A stretch of DNA of 64,000 nucleotides, from NCBI RefSeq assembly GCF_031755915.1, contig NC_083389.1:1708501-1772500 (forward strand), given 5' to 3'. Origin of the DNA: Ziziphus jujuba. Its lineage: Eukaryota; Streptophyta; Magnoliopsida; Rosales; Rhamnaceae. The position numbers were made by a program, and so were the translations under genes. Of this stretch, positions 35,592 through 46,103 are shown piece by piece; the stretch's first letter is position 1, and each line of letters begins with the position of its first letter. A model generated the notes under the pieces. The model was not told the DNA's origin. It searched no databases and saw nothing but the letters and a program-made list of their open reading frames with translations.

Positions 35592-35748
35592 GCAGGAGCT
35601 TATTTATTTTTTTGTATAGATACAGAATACGAAACAGCAAGCCAATCTTTATAAATGTCATCGTAATCGTAAATGTCAAATACTTATAATTCTTATACAA
35701 ATAAACTACTTATACAATACAAATAAAAATACGGGAGAGATAAAAAAC

Positions 35749-36223
35749 ATGCAGGGTCATTTATCTGCTTGGTTAGTCAAACATGGGCTAGTTCATAGAT
35801 TTTTGGGCTTCGATTACCAAGGAATAGAGACTTACAAATAAAGCCCAAGGATTGGCATTCAATTGATGTCATTTTATATGTATATGGTTACAATTATCTA
35901 CGCTCCCAATGTGCCTATGATGTAGCACCAGGTGGACTGTTGGCCAGTGTGTATCATCTTACGTGAATAAAGTATGGTATAGATCAACGTAAGAAGGATG
36001 CATAAAAGTATTTGCCCCAAGGAGGAATCCTAGAATTCCGTTTGTTTTCTGGGTTTGGAAAAGTGTTGATTTTCAAGAAAGGGAATCATATGATATGTTG
36101 GGAACCTCTTATAATAATCATCCACATCCACAACGTATCTTAATGTCGAAAAGTTGGATAGGATGGCCTTTACGTAAGGATTATATTGCCCATGATTTTT
36201 ATGAACTACAACTTGCTCATCGA
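35749..36223 (+). pseudogene. ndhJ: ndhJ, stop codon lost
   Basis: NDH-complex subunit J. The ATG at 35749 gives [17 protein letters not shown] and [11 protein letters not shown] 1-bp deletion shortly after shifts the frame. [15 protein letters not shown], then a TGA for Arg, and the C-terminal [18 protein letters not shown] follow. The native stop after the final Ala-His is CGA at 36221-36223, so the frame would read on to 36277. Confidence 0.94.
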
Positions 36224-36916
36224 ATAATCAGAAACTCATCTTCACTTCTACAACTGCAGATATTCAAAGAATATTAGTTCGTTTTTTTTTTTGTGTTTTT
36301 ATAGATCAAAGAGCTAAAGTTTCATTCATTTCATATATTATGTATAATTTAAAAAAAAGGATAGGCTAAAAATAAAGAAATTCTAATAAAAAAATAATAA
36401 ATAAACAATTAAATTAGAGGGATTCAGTACGATTTTCAAATTTTGAAAGATACTTTTTCCACATGAGCTGAGCTGATTTAATAGGATGAAATAGTTAATG
36501 ATGCAGAACTATGTACCACGCACATCATTTAGATGGGTTCCAGAAAGTAACAACCCAGGAAGTAACAACATAGGGGGAAATGGGGAAATAGAATATGAAA
36601 AGAAAATCTAAACAAATGAATGCAAGGGATCAGATTCTATTTGTATTATATCTGAAACGAATCTTGGCTATTCGTACCCTTCAACTCCCCTTGCAATATA
36701 GAAGAAGTAGTACCACTTTTTGGGAATGAGAGGAGACACAATATGAATGAATAGATAAAACGACGAGGAAACAAAATCTTTTTGTTTCTTTAGATACGCT
36801 TTACTCATCTCTCCAGCCGCTTAGATGGATAAACATGTATCATGATCTATACTATTAATTAATGAATATGTATGTCAACCAATTTGTAGAATCAATACTC
36901 ATACAAACAATCCATG
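36224..36916. other. ndhJ to trnF spacer
   Basis: Plastid intergenic sequence, A/T-rich. No gene or clear repeat is seen. Confidence 0.85.
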
Positions 36917-36989
36917 TGCTAGGAACAAGATTTGAAATGGTGACACGAGGATTTTCAATCCTCTGCTCTACTAGCTGAGCTATCCTAAC
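36917..36989 (-). tRNA. trnF-GAA: tRNA-Phe (GAA), NUPT copy
   Basis: 73 nt with anticodon GAA kept (ATTGAAAAT on the minus strand) and several changes in the acceptor and T stems. It lies in the normal trnF-trnL-trnT cluster. Likely inactive. Confidence 0.92.
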
Positions 36990-37345
36990 CATTCACGATG
37001 CATCATCCTCATTTTAATAGATTACTTGGGTCTATGTCAATTGAAAAGATGGAAAGGGGAGTACAAAGTCTTATCCAGGCCTTGGTGGAATTTCTTAGAT
37101 CTTAAAAAAAAAAAAAGAAAAAAAAAAAAGAAGACTTTGTAAGTTTCAGTACAGTACGAGTGATAATATGATCATTCCAATTTACACTCAGGGTTACTTG
37201 TTCAATGATGTTCATTTGTACGTGTATCATATATATCACAAGGATTGTGAAAAGAAAAAAATTTATGAATGAGAAACATAACGAATTTTGAACCGCTAAC
37301 GAAATGAGAGTATAGGATAAAAATTAGGGAATCAAATCGGCCTTT
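36990..37345. other. trnF to trnL spacer
   Basis: Plastid spacer with an A/G-rich run at 37103-37132. No gene is seen. Confidence 0.85.
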
Positions 37346-37980
37346 TAGGGGATAGAGAGACTTGAACCCTCATGATATCTAAATTCGATAAATTTTCCTC
37401 TTACTATAAATTTCATTGTTGTTGATATTGACATGTAGAATGGTACTCTCTCTTTATTCTCGTCTAATTAATCAATTTTTTAAAAGATCCATCATATTAT
37501 GATGGAGTAAATAATTTGATTAATGAATATTCCATTTTTTTTTACTTGGAATTGATTCACAGCAATTCTTTCATTTTTCATATAAACATATAAATAAATA
37601 AAAATTATTTTGGTCATCATTAATCATTTGGCTTGGAGATAGTATTTCAGTACGTATACATGTATAATAGTATTTCAATACATATACATATATATAGGGT
37701 TATTCTTCATCCTTTTCGGAGTTTCGATAGAAGGATTCATTTACTAATGTATCGCAGCCAACTCCATTTGTTAGAATAGCTTCCAATGAGTCTCTGTACC
37801 TATCCTTTTTTATTATCACTTTCTGAATCCTTGTTTCTTTTCATAAAATAGGATTTGGCTCAGGATTGCCCATTTATAATTCTAGGTTTCTTTGAATTTG
37901 AAAGTTATCACTTGGTAGGTTTCCATACCAAGGCTCAATCCAATTAAATCTGTAGCGTCTACCAATTTCGCCATATCTCC
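37346..37980 (-). pseudogene. trnL-UAA: tRNA-Leu (UAA) with its group I intron
   Basis: 5' exon 37944-37980 (minus strand; 37 nt) and 3' exon 37346-37395 (50 nt), of standard lengths, separated by about 548 bp of the well-known group I intron. The exons carry substitutions: the 3' exon top strand reads TAGGGGATAGAGAGACTTG where the usual gene has TGGGGATAGAGGGACTTG. Non-functional as a NUPT. Confidence 0.93.
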
Positions 37981-38869
37981 CCCCTCCCCCCCTTTTTTTT
38001 ATTAAGGTCTTGATGCTACTCTTCTTTATCATTTATTTATATTAGATAGCAGTTCCATATTGAAAGGCATTTTCTCCCAATTTGGATTTATTGTCTATCT
38101 TCTTTCATCTCTATCGGATACTCATATTTGGTCCAATCAAAAAAGATTCTATCAATTTTGTATTCGAAATTACATTCAATACGAACTTAAATTCAATATA
38201 CAATATATATGGATATATGCCACATATATATTATGCATATTTATTATACATAATAATATTATACATAAATATATATGTGATAGATGTATAAGCTAACATG
38301 CTATGCCCCTATTTCTATCATTTTTTGCGTGTAATTTTGAATACTTGAACAGTCGATTCTTTTTTTTCATTTTAGCTTTCACCTTTCCGAATGAAAACAT
38401 TGGAATGTTTCATTATGATCTGGATTGCGTTTATATAGATTGGATTGTATTTTTCGTTTTCATTTTTTTCTTCTTCTTCCCTTTTTCTTAGGGCAGACCT
38501 TTTATAACAATAACATAAATAACATTAAAAAAAAAAGGACTAAAAAGGAAATTTTTTATTATAATATTTTATAATATTAATTCTTTATTATAATAATTAT
38601 AATCTTTTTAATCTTTTTTATATTATAAACATTAATATTATAATAGTAAAAAATAATTACAAAGTCTTTTTTTAATTCACGAAAAAAAAAATCTTACTAT
38701 CTAATCAAGATATTGATTATTGATAAACATATAGTTGGTAAAAAAATCGAAATTACATAGCTATATTAATTGTTATGTTAATTGCTATTTTTTTATAATA
38801 TTCAAATATCCAATATTTCTTTGAATTTCTATTCTAGATTCTTCTCTCCAGTCATATGAATTTATGCGA
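37981..38869. other. trnL to trnT spacer
   Basis: Very A/T-rich plastid intergenic region. Short open frames here (38060-38296, 38303-38491) are low-complexity and match no plastid gene. Confidence 0.85.
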
Positions 38870-38937
38870 GCCCACTTAGCTCAGAGGTTAGAGCATAACA
38901 TTTGCGATGGTCATCGGTTCGATTCTGATAGCTGGCT
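38870..38937 (+). pseudogene. trnT-UGU: tRNA-Thr (UGU), anticodon deleted
   Basis: 68 nt instead of 73. The D arm (TTAGCTCAGAGGTTAGAGC) and T arm (TCGGTTCGATTC) are recognisable. About five bases including the anticodon are missing: the loop reads ACATTTGCGATGG. It cannot act as a tRNA. Confidence 0.93.
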
Positions 38938-39484
38938 TTTCTCCATCTGTTTGATTTTTTTTTTTATTTTTTTTTACAAAACTGATAATAAGAATGTTGA
39001 GATAATAAGAATAATGAAAAGGCTTCTGACCCTTTTACCTTACCAAGGGTCACCGATCTATTATCTCTTTATTATCTCATAGAAACTCCCATTTATAATA
39101 ATAATAAAAAAAAAGAAACTAAAAGTTCGATCTCTGTGAAACAAATCAATGAAGAAAAGAACTTTTATTATTTATTGCTATATTGCTTATTTATTATATT
39201 GCTTATTTATATTTTTTTATAAAATATATTATAAAATTTATTATTGTATTGCATAAAAATGATACACAATAATAAATAATATTTATATATATATATATAT
39301 TATATATACAATACAATACAGTCCGGATATTGATACAATTCATCTAATTATTCTTGGATATTGATACAATTCATCTAATTATTCTTTGTACTCCAAGACT
39401 TCAGTAAATTTCACTTCATTTATCATTTAGTTTAGTTTTAATTTCGTTTAGGTTTATGAAATTTCAATAAAATAAGGAGTCTTT
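38938..39484. other. trnT to rps4 spacer with tandem duplication
   Basis: A/T-rich plastid spacer with (AT)n around 39283-39308 and a perfect 31-bp direct repeat (39325-39355 and 39356-39386). No gene is seen. Confidence 0.88.
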
Positions 39485-40090
39485 ATGTCACGTTATGGAG
39501 GACCTTGTTTAAAAACAATACGTCGTCTGGGGGCTTTACCGGGACTAACTAGTCAAAAACCTCGAGCCATAAGCGATCTTAGAAACCAATTGCGCCCCAG
39601 TAAAAAATCCCAATATTGTATTCGTTTAGAAGAAAAACAAACATTGCGCTTTCATTATGGTCTTACAGAACAATAATTACTTAAATACGTTCGTATCACT
39701 GGAAAAACCAAAGGGTCAACGGGTCAGGTTTTACTACAATTACTTGAAATGCGTTTGGATAACATACTTTTTTGATTGGGTATGGCTTCTACTATTCCCC
39801 AAGCCCGCCAATTGGTTAACCATAGACATATTTTAGTTAATGGTCGTATAGTAAATATACCAAGTTATCACTGCAAACCCCGAGATATCATTAGAGTAAG
39901 GGATGAACAAACATCTAGGGCTCTGGTTCAAAATTATCTTGATTTAGCCTCGCTTGAGGAATTGCCAAAACATTTAACGCTTCACCCATTTCAATATAAA
40001 GGATTAATCAATCAAATAATAGATGCTAAATGGGTCGGTTTGAAAATAGATGAATTGCTAGTTGTAGAATATTATTCTCATCAGACTGAA
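39485..40090 (+). pseudogene. rps4: rps4, full length, two nonsense codons and no frameshift
   Basis: Plastid 30S ribosomal protein S4. The ATG at 39485 begins [20 protein letters not shown]. One frame covers the native 201 codons. TAA at 39674-39676 replaces a Gln codon after LTEQ, and TGA at 39773-39775 replaces an Arg codon before LGMAS. The S4 RNA-binding domain ([20 protein letters not shown]) is well conserved. The native stop position (40088-40090) reads GAA, so translation would continue to 40192. Both nonsense codons and the preceding Arg-to-Gln change fit C-to-T/G-to-A decay. Confidence 0.96.
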
Positions 40091-40377
40091 ACCGAACTAA
40101 AATATAAGAACAGGGGCTCGGATACCCCCCTACAATATAAGAACAGGGGTTTTGATCCGGGATTTTTCTCCCATTCATGTATCATAGATTAGTATGGTGA
40201 TTTTCATTCTTTGTCCCTTCTTTACATTACAATATTTTCCATACCGTAGAAATTAGTATTAGGAATAGAGAATCTATATCAAAGAGAGGAAAGAGAGGGC
40301 TAACTGTTGGAATAATGGTATCCATTGTTATTTGCTACATTGCGATCAGTAACATTGGTTAATTAGGTAAAGGGTAC
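40091..40377. other. rps4 to trnS spacer
   Basis: Plastid spacer. The word TATAAGAACAGGGG occurs twice (about 40103 and 40136). No gene is seen. Confidence 0.85.
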
Positions 40378-40463
40378 AGAAAGAGAGGGATTCGAACCCC
40401 CGGTAAACAAAAGCCTACATAACAGTTCCAATGCTACACCTTCAACTACTTGGCCATCTCTCC
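40378..40463 (-). tRNA. trnS-GGA: tRNA-Ser (GGA), NUPT copy
   Basis: 86 nt with a class II variable arm. Anticodon GGA is kept (ATTGGAACT on the minus strand) and the T arm GGTTCGAATCC is intact. A few stem changes are present. It lies in the normal place between rps4 and ycf3. Confidence 0.92.
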
Positions 40464-41387
40464 TACATAATGATTATGGTTCAGAAACCAAGTGAATAGT
40501 GAGTTATTCATATTCAATTTTTGGATATGTATGTACACTATTTTTTTCTTAATAGAAAAACTTTTATTAAATTAAAGATAAAACCTTCCTTCAACGCATG
40601 GGGAAAAATAATGTTTTTTGTGAAAAACAATAAATAAAGATTTATGTGTACGAAGACAATACTCCCGACCTTTTCTAATATTTATACCGGATTAAATAAC
40701 TGAATTGGAACGAATACATTGAGCAATCTATTTTTTAAGAGTATGTTTAATGGATAGTTTTAGATCATTATTATATTTAGTTTAGATTATTAGTGCATTT
40801 TCATAAAAATTCTAAAATGACTTTCCAGTTTTAGATCTTTCAACCCCTTATCCCAACTTTGGACCCATAGACTTATTCCAAATTTAGGAAACGTCATGGG
40901 GTTTTTATATTTGATTGTACAACGTATACCCATTATACGCACAATATACAAAACACAAAATGGACGGCTAGTCTATTTTCATCCATCATAGAATGATTAT
41001 TCACTTCTTTTTCTTCTCTTTTTGGATCATAATTCGATCAAAACTTCTTAATTATCCTAATCTGAAGGAATATTTCTTTGATTCTTCAACTTCGATGAAA
41101 TAGGAATAGTTCCTTTCATTCTTTTACTACTACTTTATATTACTACTATATTTTTATTAGTATATTTTACTATACTTACATTTGAAAGAAATATAATCGG
41201 ATTCAAATATTTCTTGGTTTTTATTGATTCCTATCAAAAAGAAAAAGAAAGAATTTGAGTGGAAGGTCTTCTTTTTTAATGAGTCTATTTTTATGTTATT
41301 TCGTATTATCCAATTCCCTTTATTTGGGGATTATTTTCTCACAACACGAAGGGTAATTCAAAAAAATTATAGAATGGATTTCTACCT
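40464..41387. other. trnS to ycf3 spacer
   Basis: Plastid intergenic sequence. The open frame at 41224-41406 has no plastid counterpart and overlaps ycf3 exon 1 in another frame. No gene is seen. Confidence 0.85.
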
Positions 41388-42966
41388 ATGTCTAGATCTG
41401 GAATAAATGCAAATTTTATTGATAAGACCTTTTCCATTGTAGCCAATATCTTATTGTAAATAATCCCGACAACTTGGATAGAGAAAGAGGCATTCACCTA
41501 TTACCGAGACGGTTGGATTTGATTCTTTTTATTATTATTTCCTTTCTTATTTAGTTGTTATATTATAAAATATTATGTTATAATAAATTATAAAATATAT
41601 AATAAATTAATTAATTACATTATATAATAAATTATAATTAATAAATAATATATTTATTATATATATTATTATAATTATAAATAATTATATAATTATAATA
41701 AATTATAATTACCAATTATAAAGTTATAAATCAATTTTATATTTTTTTATATATTTTCTACCTTTTTCTTTTTTATAATTATACTTTTTTATTTTACCGC
41801 TCTCAACCTTAGGAGAAAGACACTCAGAATTCTGAAACGGAGATTTTTTGAATCAAACGACGGCCATAAAGGATGTTGGCTCAATCCGAAGGAAATTATA
41901 CAAAAGCTTTATAGAATTATTATGAAGCTATGTGATTAGAAATCGATCCCTATGATCAAAGTTATACACTTTATAACATAGGCTTTATCCACAAAAGGAA
42001 CGGAGAACATACGAAAGCTCTGGAATATTATTTTCGGGCACTAGAGTATAACCCATTCTTACCACAAGCTTTTAATAATATGGCCATGATCTGTCATTAC
42101 GTGCGACTATCTCCACTATAGAACGGGAAAGAAAGAGCAAATCCGTTAATAAATACTATAACAAATAGGCTTTCTACATATGTATCGTCCAAATCAATTA
42201 TTTTTATCAGCAGTAGTAAAGAAATGCACTTCATAGAAGTGGAAATATGACTAAATTGGTATGCCTAGATACTTTATTTTGTGGATAAAAGGCCTAATTG
42301 AAAAGGAAGCATTGATCTCGTGAGATTTTAGGCCAATACAATAACAATTGCTTACTTATGTCATGATATGAGATAAAAGTTTGGAATCCACTTATGTAAT
42401 AGAGTTGACCCCTAAGGTATTGAGCAGCGGTGTTGCATCAGATCCCAAGGATAGTAAGCATTTTCCTTCTTATAAAGAAAGTCTCTTTCAAAGATTCTAT
42501 ACAAATTTATATATGAAACCGAGATAGTTACCTTTTAGAAAATTCTAATGATAGTAGAAATACTTACGCTTTATGAAGGTGGGAGAAAAGATAAAATTGA
42601 TTAAATCATTAAGCAAAATTTAAGTTTGAAACTCATAACCTCTTTCGGTTAACTCGAGAGAAAAAAATGGGATAGATCCATTAGAAATCTTATTCAATTA
42701 TATATGGTAGATTAAAAAAATGAGATACTAAAAGAATTTGACTGCTGAGCCATATGAGGTCGAAAACTCTCAAATACGGTTCTAAGGGAAGGAATTTACC
42801 CACCGATTCTGATCGGGGAGAACGGGCCATTCGATAAGGAAATTTTGAAATTGCGGAAGCTTGGTTCGACCAAGCTGTCGAGTATTGGAAACAGGCTATA
42901 GCGCTTACTCTTGGGAATTATATTGAAGCGCAAAATTAGTAGAAGATCACAAAGCATTTCGAATGA
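41388..42966 (+). pseudogene. ycf3: ycf3 (pafI), three exons and two group II introns
   Basis: Photosystem I assembly factor with TPR repeats. Exon 1 is 41388-41511 (124 bp, exactly standard; NFIDKTFSIVANILL). Exon 2 is 41871-42100 (230 bp; [19 protein letters not shown]). Exon 3 is 42814-42966 (153 bp; [19 protein letters not shown]), ending TGA. Intron 2 starts GTGCGACT. Intron 1 is only about 359 bp (usually ~700) and is largely A/T repeats at 41560-41760. Stops sit at Arg, Gln or Trp codons: TAA in exon 1, TAG and TGA in exon 2, TAA and TAG in exon 3. Confidence 0.95.
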
Positions 42967-43707
42967 GAACACTATTTTATTCTAACTATTTTTTTATTTT
43001 ATTTATTTTTTATTTGTTATAATGAACTGTTTATGAATTGTTTGTTGTCTCTGTCAGTCAAATAAAATGGATCATTTTTTTAGGAAGAACCAATCAAAAA
43101 ATTTCATTATATCCCTTCTCCATCTAAGATCGTTATATTTCGTATGTTATTTCGTAGGGATAAACGAAATACAAATAAGTTAGAAAATATATTTCTTTTC
43201 TACTGTTAGTAATAATAACTAATAGAAGTAAAAGAGACCTTCGAATGACTAAATGGAAATACTGGTATGTCTCTTAGTAATGACTAATGACTGTTCACAC
43301 AGTTGGAATAAAGTAATAGTAATATATTCTATGTAAGACATAAAGTGTCTTCATTTAGGAACTTCTAATTGAGATATAAATACATTAGGTTGCACAAAAA
43401 GGAATTGCATCAATTTAAAGCCCCCAAAAAAATTTATAAGATTAAAAAGGCCCGTTAAGCACACCCCAGCTATGTCATTATAGATCTGAACACTTGCCCC
43501 GGATTGACTTCCACATCATAATTGCTCTAGTGAATAACTAAAGAAAATAGATAGATAATTGCTCTAGTGAATAACTAAAGAAAACAGATTGATAGGAGAT
43601 AGAAGATAAAAAACTAAGTCTAGATGGGAGATAGAAGATAAAAAAACTAAGTCTAAACATCTATTGGCGGGTCTCTTTGCATGTGTTGTCCAGAAAGAGG
43701 GGACTCA
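42967..43707. other. ycf3 to psaA spacer with tandem repeats
   Basis: Plastid spacer. Two tandem duplications are visible: period 37 starting 43518 and 43555 (ATAATTGCTCTAGTG...), and period 32 starting 43595 and 43627 (GGAGATAGAAGATAAAA...). No gene is seen. Confidence 0.88.
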
Positions 43708-43754
43708 ATGATTATTCGTTTCCTAGAACCAGAAGTTAAAATTTTGGTAGATAG
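43708..43754 (+). pseudogene. psaA: psaA first 15 codons (before gypsy E)
   Basis: Start of the photosystem I apoprotein A1: ATG at 43708, MIIRFLEPEVKILVD, then the gypsy TSD GATAG (43750-43754). The gene resumes at 52048. The frame runs without a stop from here into the LTR tail of the element (to 44076). Confidence 0.95.
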
Positions 43755-44901
43755 TGATGCGAATCCACCCGAGACTGTTCGACCAACAACCTGCTGGGGT
43801 GCTGACCCAATACAAATGAAGGTGGGACCGATCACTAGGGCCCAAGCCAAGAAGTTCAAGGACAATCTTGCTGTCTTCATACAAGGAATAAGTCATAGTC
43901 AAGAGGGGTTGGCCATATCTAAAGAACCAAGGCCTGTTTTACTCATACAAGCAATAGAAGCCAATACGGACTCGGGTGACGGTTTTGGTGCATTTTTTGA
44001 GTCCGGGAAGCATGAAATGGTTCCAATGATTTATGGGTTCAATACATATGCCCAAGAGGTCATGGAATCAAGTTAAAGCAGCCTCAAATGCAATCAAAAA
44101 GGGCTTGTACGGACAGCATCAACAATTTGGCTGAATTTGCTGTATTGCTTGCTGGCTTTACTGTATTTTACTGTATTAGCCTTTTCTTATTTTTCCAAGC
44201 ATGGGCAACGTGTGGGACTTCATATTCAGCTTATTTGGCATCCTACAAAGCATCTAGAAGCTGTTTTGGAGCTTAAAGAGGTCAAAGATTGGTCAAAGTC
44301 AAATTAGTCAAAAAAGCTAGTATTATAGTTTCCTAATTTTATTCTACTTTTTGTTTTAGGAAACTACCATTACTTTTTAGTTTTTATTTATTTATTTTCT
44401 GGACAAATCAGTTTAGGAAAGTTATTATTTTATTATTTTCATTGTAAATTAATTAATTCCTAATTCATAATAAAGGAATTAATTAATCAAATTTAGTTTA
44501 GGAAACTTAGTTTAGGACATATTAGAATTCGGTCAAGTTTCCTAATTCCTATAGGAGTCCGGTTTCGAATTATTTTTTTAGGGTTTATTTTGTTTCTTCA
44601 AACCTATTTAAAGGCTTATTTTTCAATAAGAATAAAAACTTTGATTTGATTAAGAAAATACTTGTGAGATTAATTATCTCTTTGTTCTTTGAGAACACCT
44701 AAAACACCATTAGAGAATTGGTTGTTTTAGCTTGACTTATCAATAGGTTTTCCATCCCCTATTGTGGCGTCTACATTATACCAACGTTTCTAACCATAGG
44801 TTCGTTAGGGGTTGTGGTCCAATCCATTAGAACTTGAACTTAATTAAGATCCGGACTAATATAATACGGGTTTAGGAGCAGGTCGTCCTAGGTTCGTATC
44901 A
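43755..44901 (+). repeat. Gypsy E 5' LTR
   Basis: 1,147 bp, TGATGCGAATCC to TTCGTATCA. The first ~320 bp repeat the C-terminal coding part of gag-pol (ending at a TAA at about 44074). A TATA-like TATTTAAA lies at 44605-44612, a likely promoter element. The final ~300 bp are the most conserved block among all LTRs in the window. Confidence 0.96.
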
Positions 44902-44903
44902 TT

Positions 44904-44915
44904 TGGTATCAGAGC
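44904..44915 (+). promoter_or_regulatory. Gypsy E primer-binding site
   Basis: TGGTATCAGAGC two bases after the 5' LTR; initiator tRNA-Met type. Confidence 0.95.
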
Positions 44916-46103
44916 TAAATTTTGTTCAGGTTTGATCTATCTTTATTTACTTTATTTGTTTTTATGTTATTCTGCAATTTTAGCATTAGGTTAAGGTTGC
45001 ATCCATCCTATACACGTTCAGCATCTTAAAAAAAAATTAAAATTAAAATTCATTCCTAGTTGAATTAGGATTTCCTAGTTTTATCATATTTTTGTTTCCT
45101 AGTTTGTTGGTTGTCTTTTATCATTGTTCTTGTTAATTTGGTTTTTGTTGATTTTTCTTTGCTGTTTTAGTCTTAAATATTTGCATTCATATATTCAAAA
45201 AAAAAAAATGAAAACAAGAAAAAAAAAAAAAGTTTGCGGCAACATTTAAAAAAAAAAAAAAAGAACTGCACATTTTGTTTATTTGGAGGTCACGGGTTTG
45301 GTGTTTGTTTTGGAGTTGGAATTGCAATTTTGGTAATTATTCTTGCTACTGCAGTTGTTTATGTTCTGTGAGTGAAAAAAAAAAAAAGAAAAAAAGAAGG
45401 TAAGGCCGAATAAAAAAAAAACAAAAAACAAAAAAACAAAAAAAAAAAGAAGAAAAAAAAAATATTTCGGTTTGTTGGAGTTTGATTTGTTTGCTGACAA
45501 TTTGTTGGAGCTGCTGGTTTTTTATTATTTATTCAATATTTGAGTTGCTGGAGAACTATTTTTGCTTCTGGATATTTGGATTTTGGGTGCTTAAATTATT
45601 TGGATTAAAATTAGATAAAGGAATTGATACAAAACTTGAATTACAAGAACAACAACCAACACTTTTCTATAATTTTGTTCTCTTTGATTCTTGTTCGTAT
45701 TTGAATTTCTTTTCCTGGAATTTTATTCTTGAACTCATAATCTACTACCATCTGGTGCAGTTTTCAAAAATTCCAACGTTTTCCCATTATTTTGTGTTTT
45801 CTTGTCTAGAAAGCCGAAAAATTAGGATTTGTTGGATTCTTTCGGTATTGCCTACTTTTTGCTACTGTCTTGTTGATAAGTTTAATTAAAACATACTAGT
45901 GATCTAATTGCTGTTTTGTGGGTGTTTTAATTAGAACTTTGAGATAATTCATTGAGTGGAAAAAGGCAAGACTGTGTGAGCTTAAAAGAGGGTAAAAGCC
46001 GAAACTAGTGTGCAAACACGAGTGTTGAGACCTTGTTTGAGTGAAACACGTGAGGGAGTGAATATTGTGAGGATTTATTTTATTTTTACAGTATTTTACT
46101 AAC
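44916..46103 (+). other. Gypsy E 5' leader
   Basis: About 1.2 kb before the gag ATG, with A-rich runs at 45195-45260 and 45373-45465. Homologous to the leaders of A and C. It contains a 135-codon open frame (45482-45889) with no recognisable domain and no conserved counterpart of the same length in A. Confidence 0.82.

Noticed and set aside
38060..38491. Phe/Ile-rich frames in the trnL-trnT spacer
   Set aside because: Translate A/T-rich spacer; no conserved protein.
45482..45889. 135-codon frame in the leader of gypsy E
   Set aside because: Low-complexity, Phe-rich and not preserved in leaders A or C.
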